From: Candidatus Sordicultor aquaticus
GTDB taxonomy: Bacteria; Atribacterota; Atribacteria; Atribacterales; Caldatribacteriaceae
Length of the DNA stretch: 9,133 nt
Assembly: GCA_018056825.1 (NCBI GenBank)
Contig: JAGPEW010000018.1
Span: 1 to 9,133 of the forward strand
Direction of reading: 5' to 3'
Part shown: one piece after another, positions 6,550 through 9,133 of the stretch
Layout: every line of letters begins with the position of its first letter
Position numbering within the stretch: position 1 is the first letter of the stretch
Position numbers and translations under genes: made by a program
The notes under the pieces: model-generated
Told to the model about the DNA's origin: nothing
What the model saw: only the letters and a program-made list of their open reading frames with translations
Database searches by the model: none

Positions 6550-6633
6550 TTTTTGTCATTTTGTCAAAAAATCCCCGCCAACATTTTAATTTTTTGACAA
6601 AAATAAAAAAATATCTTGTCAAAATGACAAAAA
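6550..6633. repeat. Cluster of TTTTGTCA repeats (putative operator array)
   Basis: Five copies of an octamer lie between the regulator stop and the groES promoter. TTTTGTCA occurs as a tandem direct repeat at 6551-6558 and 6559-6566. It occurs inverted (TGACAAAA) at 6595-6602 and 6625-6632, and with one mismatch (TCTTGTCA) at 6614-6621. The last two make an inverted repeat, TTGTCA-AAA-TGACAA, at 6616-6630. The two outer blocks, 6550-6567 and 6616-6633, are complementary over 17 of 18 positions. Such spacing in an intergenic gap suggests binding sites for a dimeric regulator. The factor is unknown; the adjacent Fis-HTH regulator is the obvious candidate by position only. The arms are almost pure A/T with few G/C pairs, so an intrinsic terminator is less likely. 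Confidence 0.7.
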
Positions 6634-7911
6634 TTATTTCCGTTTCAAGTCCAAATCGTATTGCTCCATTTTTCGATAAAGAGTGCGCAGGCTTATCCCC
6701 AAAATATGGGCAGTCCTACTCTTATTGAAGCGAGTAAATTTCAAAGTTTCTTGGATAAGAATTTTTTCTACCTCCTCTAAGCTCATCCCTACCTTTACTC
6801 CTAGTAGCTCCTCTCGTTGTCTCTTTTTAATGTAATCGGGCAAGTCTTCAGAGGTAAGTAAATCCGAAGAGGCGAGAATAACCATACCCTCTAAAGTATT
6901 ACGCAATTCGATGACATTCCCCGGCCAATCATATTCCAAAAGAAAGCGAAGAGCTTCCTTATCCACTCTAATTCCTTCTCTTCCCGTTTCTTCTTCGATT
7001 TCCTGTAAAAAGCGATCTACTAAAAAAGGAATGTCTTCTTTACGCTCTCGCAAAGGAGGAATTTCAATTTTAACCGCATTGAGAAAATAATAAAGGTCGT
7101 CACGGAAAGACCCCTCTGCTACTTTCTCCTCTAAAGGAACTTCAGAAGAAGCAATAATTCGTAAATCTGATGATTTTTTGCCAAATCGATATTCTTCCAA
7201 AAACTCTAACATCTCCGCTTGTTGTTTATAGGGTAAAAGATGCACATCCTCAAAGTAAATAGTTCCCTCTTCTGGCTTTTCTCGAGGTAAAATTTCTAAA
7301 GGCAAGGTGGCACAGAGAACCTTAAAAAAAGGCTTCTCTTCAGAAAAAGCATATTGATGAATAGCTCGAGCTACCAACTCTTTACCTGTTCCTTGTTCTC
7401 CTACTAAAAGAATTGGTCTTTTTACCTGAGATACCTGAAGAACTAAACTGAAAACCCGCTGCATTTTCTCCGAGACTCCAGTGATACCAGCAAAAGAAGG
7501 ACGACCAACTACTTTTTTCTTTAAATCTTTATTTTCCTCTAATAGAGAAATCTTTTCCTCCGCTCTTTTTATTACCGAGAGAATACGAGAAGGAGCAAAA
7601 GAAGTAGAAATATAATCATATACTCCCTTAGAAAATAACTCCGGGAGAGGAAAAGAATCACTGCTCTCTCCCAAGGCAATTATTACCACATCGGGAAAAG
7701 ATTGACGAAGAAAAGAGAGCAAAGAAAAGCCATTTTCTCGGAGAATTTTTTCTTCCACCAATATTATATCTATCTCTTCTTTTTCTAAGCAATTAATGGC
7801 TAAATCTCGGTTTCTAACGGCAATAAGGTAATAACCTTCTTCCCGCAGCCAATTACCTATTTTCTCTGGCCACAAAGTGCCTTTATCTACTAAAAGTATC
7901 TTCCTCATCAC
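6634..7911 (-). CDS. Atypical NtrC-like regulator: pseudo-receiver, AAA+ domain without GAFTGA, Fis-type HTH
   Basis: A 425-residue protein with the three-part NtrC layout. Residues 1-120 resemble a response-regulator receiver, but the phospho-acceptor Asp is Glu53, the acidic pair is D9-K10, the switch Thr is L80 and the conserved Lys is T103, so classical phosphorylation is unlikely. A short coiled-coil-like linker follows (about 113-135). The AAA+ domain keeps Walker A, GEQGTGKE (171-178). The stretch between CATLP (200-204) and the Walker B strand is only about 10 residues instead of about 31, removing the GAFTGA loop. Walker B reads EDV instead of DEI (221-223). One arginine finger (R270) is present; the second position is F276. 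The C-terminus, NKSRTAHILGISLRTLYRKM (396-415), is a clean Fis-type HTH. The first codon is either GTG at 7911 or ATG at 7908; neither has a strong SD, suggesting coupling to the dehydrogenase whose stop it touches. Probably DNA-binding and sigma-54-independent, in the manner of TyrR. Confidence 0.9.
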   Translation of the reverse strand: MMRKILLVDKGTLWPEKIGNWLREEGYYLIAVRNRDLAINCLEKEEIDIILVEEKILRENGFSLLSFLRQSFPDVVIIALGESSDSFPLPELFSKGVYDYISTSFAPSRILSVIKRAEEKISLLEENKDLKKKVVGRPSFAGITGVSEKMQRVFSLVLQVSQVKRPILLVGEQGTGKELVARAIHQYAFSEEKPFFKVLCATLPLEILPREKPEEGTIYFEDVHLLPYKQQAEMLEFLEEYRFGKKSSDLRIIASSEVPLEEKVAEGSFRDDLYYFLNAVKIEIPPLRERKEDIPFLVDRFLQEIEEETGREGIRVDKEALRFLLEYDWPGNVIELRNTLEGMVILASSDLLTSEDLPDYIKKRQREELLGVKVGMSLEEVEKILIQETLKFTRFNKSRTAHILGISLRTLYRKMEQYDLDLKRK

Positions 7912-8915
7912 TACTTAAATTTTACCGTCTCTCCTTTTTCCGCTGAGCTCCGAGCCGCCAGAGCTAATTGCAAAGCTAAAATGGCCTGCTGGGGAGTTCC
8001 TCTCTCTATAGGTTTATTGTTCTCGACACAATCTAAGAAGTATTTAAGCTCCAGATAATAGGGGTCTTCTTCTCGAACTTCGATTTCTTTTTTGGTTTCT
8101 CCATTTCTATAAATCACCAAAGGATTTACTTTTCCTCTCTCTTCAATGTTTACCCCAGCACGAGAAGACCATTCTAAAACTCCTTCCTCTCCTAAAATAC
8201 GGAAGCCACAGGTGAAAGGGAATTCCCCCCTCATCATCCATCCTCCTTCAACATGAGCTATCACCCCACCATAATTCACTACCGTAACCATATGGTCCCA
8301 AGAATTCTGAGAAGAGCGTACCCCTTGAGCAAAAACTACTTGTGGTTTTCCCAATAGCCAGTTTACATAATCTAAATCGTGAATATGCAAATCTATAGCT
8401 GCTCCTCCGCTTAACTCCGGTTTTAATATCCAGCTATCCACCGACCAAGTAGGGGGAAGAGAAAGACGAAAAGCATCCACTGATAAAACTTCACCTATTG
8501 CACCTTCGGTTATCAATTCTTGAGTTTTTACATATTCTCCCCAAAAGCGCAGAACTTGTCCTACCATAAGCTGCACTTTGTTCCTTTCACAAATCTGTTT
8601 CATCGCTTCAGCATCTTCGCTAGTTAGAGCTATGGGCTTCTCGCAAAAAACGTGTTTCTGGTTAGAAGCGGCCATTTCCGTATATTCTCGATGTAAAAAA
8701 GTGGGCAGGCAAATATCTACTATATCTACTTCTTCTTTCTCCAAAAGCCGAGAAAAAGAATCGTAGTGAGGAATTTGATAGGTATGGTGAAAAGCAGAAG
8801 CTTTCTCTGGATTGGTTTCAAAAAAAGCGCAGACTTTTGCTCCTTCTACTCTTTTCCATCCCTCCATGTGCACCCCGGCAATAAAACCTGCTCCTAAAAG
8901 AGCAATTTTTTTCAT
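7911..8915 (-). CDS. Gfo/Idh/MocA-family NAD(P)-dependent oxidoreductase
   Basis: A 334-residue protein, the usual family length. The N-terminal Rossmann fold opens with a nucleotide-binding loop, GAGFIA (residues 8-13), and continues to the hallmark CEKPIAL motif with E92-K93-P94, whose lysine is catalytic in this family. The C-terminal alpha/beta domain holds the second active-site motif, D175-x3-H179 in AAIDLHIHDLDYV, matching the Asp/His pair of inositol dehydrogenases. Members oxidise or reduce a hydroxyl/keto group on sugars, inositols or related polyols with NAD(P); the substrate cannot be read from sequence. It lacks a signal peptide, so it is cytoplasmic. The start is supported by AAGGAGG seven bases upstream. 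Its ATG overlaps the preceding stop, and its TAG abuts the start of the regulator gene, so the three are likely one transcript. Family call is firm; substrate unknown. Confidence 0.95.
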   Translation of the reverse strand: MKKIALLGAGFIAGVHMEGWKRVEGAKVCAFFETNPEKASAFHHTYQIPHYDSFSRLLEKEEVDIVDICLPTFLHREYTEMAASNQKHVFCEKPIALTSEDAEAMKQICERNKVQLMVGQVLRFWGEYVKTQELITEGAIGEVLSVDAFRLSLPPTWSVDSWILKPELSGGAAIDLHIHDLDYVNWLLGKPQVVFAQGVRSSQNSWDHMVTVVNYGGVIAHVEGGWMMRGEFPFTCGFRILGEEGVLEWSSRAGVNIEERGKVNPLVIYRNGETKKEIEVREEDPYYLELKYFLDCVENNKPIERGTPQQAILALQLALAARSSAEKGETVKFK

Positions 8916-9133
8916 CCTTTTACCTCCTTAGATTCTATTTCTTTAATTCTCTGTACATACTTATCATATTCACAACGAGGACGAGGTTCAAAAGAAAGGT
9001 AAACCTCTACCATATCTTTTCCCATACTCCTCTCTTTTCTTTGTCCTAAGAGCCCAGCTATGATTTGAGCTTGAGTTTTAAATTCACTCATAGCTAAATT
9101 TATTTTTTCCTCTGCCTCTCGAGGAGCACATAG
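8912..9133 (-). CDS. C-terminal end of an unidentified protein (truncated by window edge)
   Basis: An open frame enters from the right edge and runs for 73 codons to a TGA that overlaps the ATG of the dehydrogenase gene (ATGA). It has no start inside the window, so it is the 3' part of a longer gene. The visible residues are polar and helix-prone, with segments such as AEEKINLAMSEFKTQAQIIA and CEYDKYVQRIKEIESKEVKG, and look like the closing helices of a globular or helical-bundle protein. I do not recognise the family. The stop/start overlap and the SD of the next gene lying inside this frame's last codons support it being coding and co-transcribed with the dehydrogenase. Genes next to Gfo/Idh/MocA enzymes are often sugar isomerases or other carbohydrate enzymes, but nothing visible here confirms that. 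Confidence 0.7.
   Translation of the reverse strand, partial: LCAPREAEEKINLAMSEFKTQAQIIAGLLGQRKERSMGKDMVEVYLSFEPRPRCEYDKYVQRIKEIESKEVKG

Noticed and set aside
6571..6600. Possible sigma-54 promoter on the minus strand (TTGGCGGGGATTTTTTGAC)
   Set aside because: The GG to G-element spacing is 12 rather than 10 bases and the -12 GC is missing, so it does not fit TGGCAC-N5-TTGCA.
6550..6633. Long inverted repeat as an intrinsic terminator of the regulator gene
   Set aside because: The arms are almost all A/T, the loop is about 48 bases and the octamer also occurs in tandem direct orientation, which fits binding sites better than a terminator.

Overview
The window carries twelve protein-coding genes, all on the minus strand, so transcription runs from base 9133 towards base 1. 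Genes are closely packed, most have strong Shine-Dalgarno sites (AAGGAGG, GGAGGTG), some starts are GTG or TTG, and base composition is moderately AT-rich. Together with a pantothenate ECF-transporter subunit, a type III pantothenate kinase and a 300-residue protein that I recall mainly from Clostridia, this suggests an anaerobic bacterium of the Firmicutes/Clostridia type or a neighbouring lineage such as Atribacterota. The sequence alone does not fix the taxon. I see no tRNA, rRNA, CRISPR array, insertion sequence or integrase.

Region A (9133 to 6634) holds the 3' end of an unidentified gene, a Gfo/Idh/MocA-family dehydrogenase and an NtrC-like regulator, joined by one- to four-base overlaps and so probably one operon. 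The regulator is unusual. Its receiver domain has lost the phosphorylatable aspartate and the other conserved receiver residues. Its AAA+ domain has lost the GAFTGA loop that contacts sigma-54, while keeping Walker A and a Fis-type DNA-binding helix-turn-helix.

Region B (6633 to 4441) begins with a 178-base gap holding five copies of TTTTGTCA in both orientations, followed by a good vegetative promoter, then groES and groEL. No CIRCE element (the usual HrcA operator) is visible. A perfect 36-base palindrome follows groEL. The most interesting possibility is that the degenerate regulator binds the TTTTGTCA repeats next to its own gene and controls the chaperonin operon through a sigma-70-type promoter. 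This is inference.

Region C (4440 to 2635) contains an FmdB-type zinc-ribbon protein with a Ser/Cys-rich tail, a membrane-anchored protein ending in another zinc ribbon, and a self-cleaving P1/DmpA-family peptidase.

Region D (2634 to 46) starts with an 80-base leader carrying a hairpin. It continues with a PanT-like pantothenate ECF S-component, type III pantothenate kinase (CoaX), a small bactofilin and a conserved protein often labelled quinate 5-dehydrogenase. These four genes overlap one another in series. PanT and CoaX form a logical pair: uptake of pantothenate, then its phosphorylation as the first step to coenzyme A.
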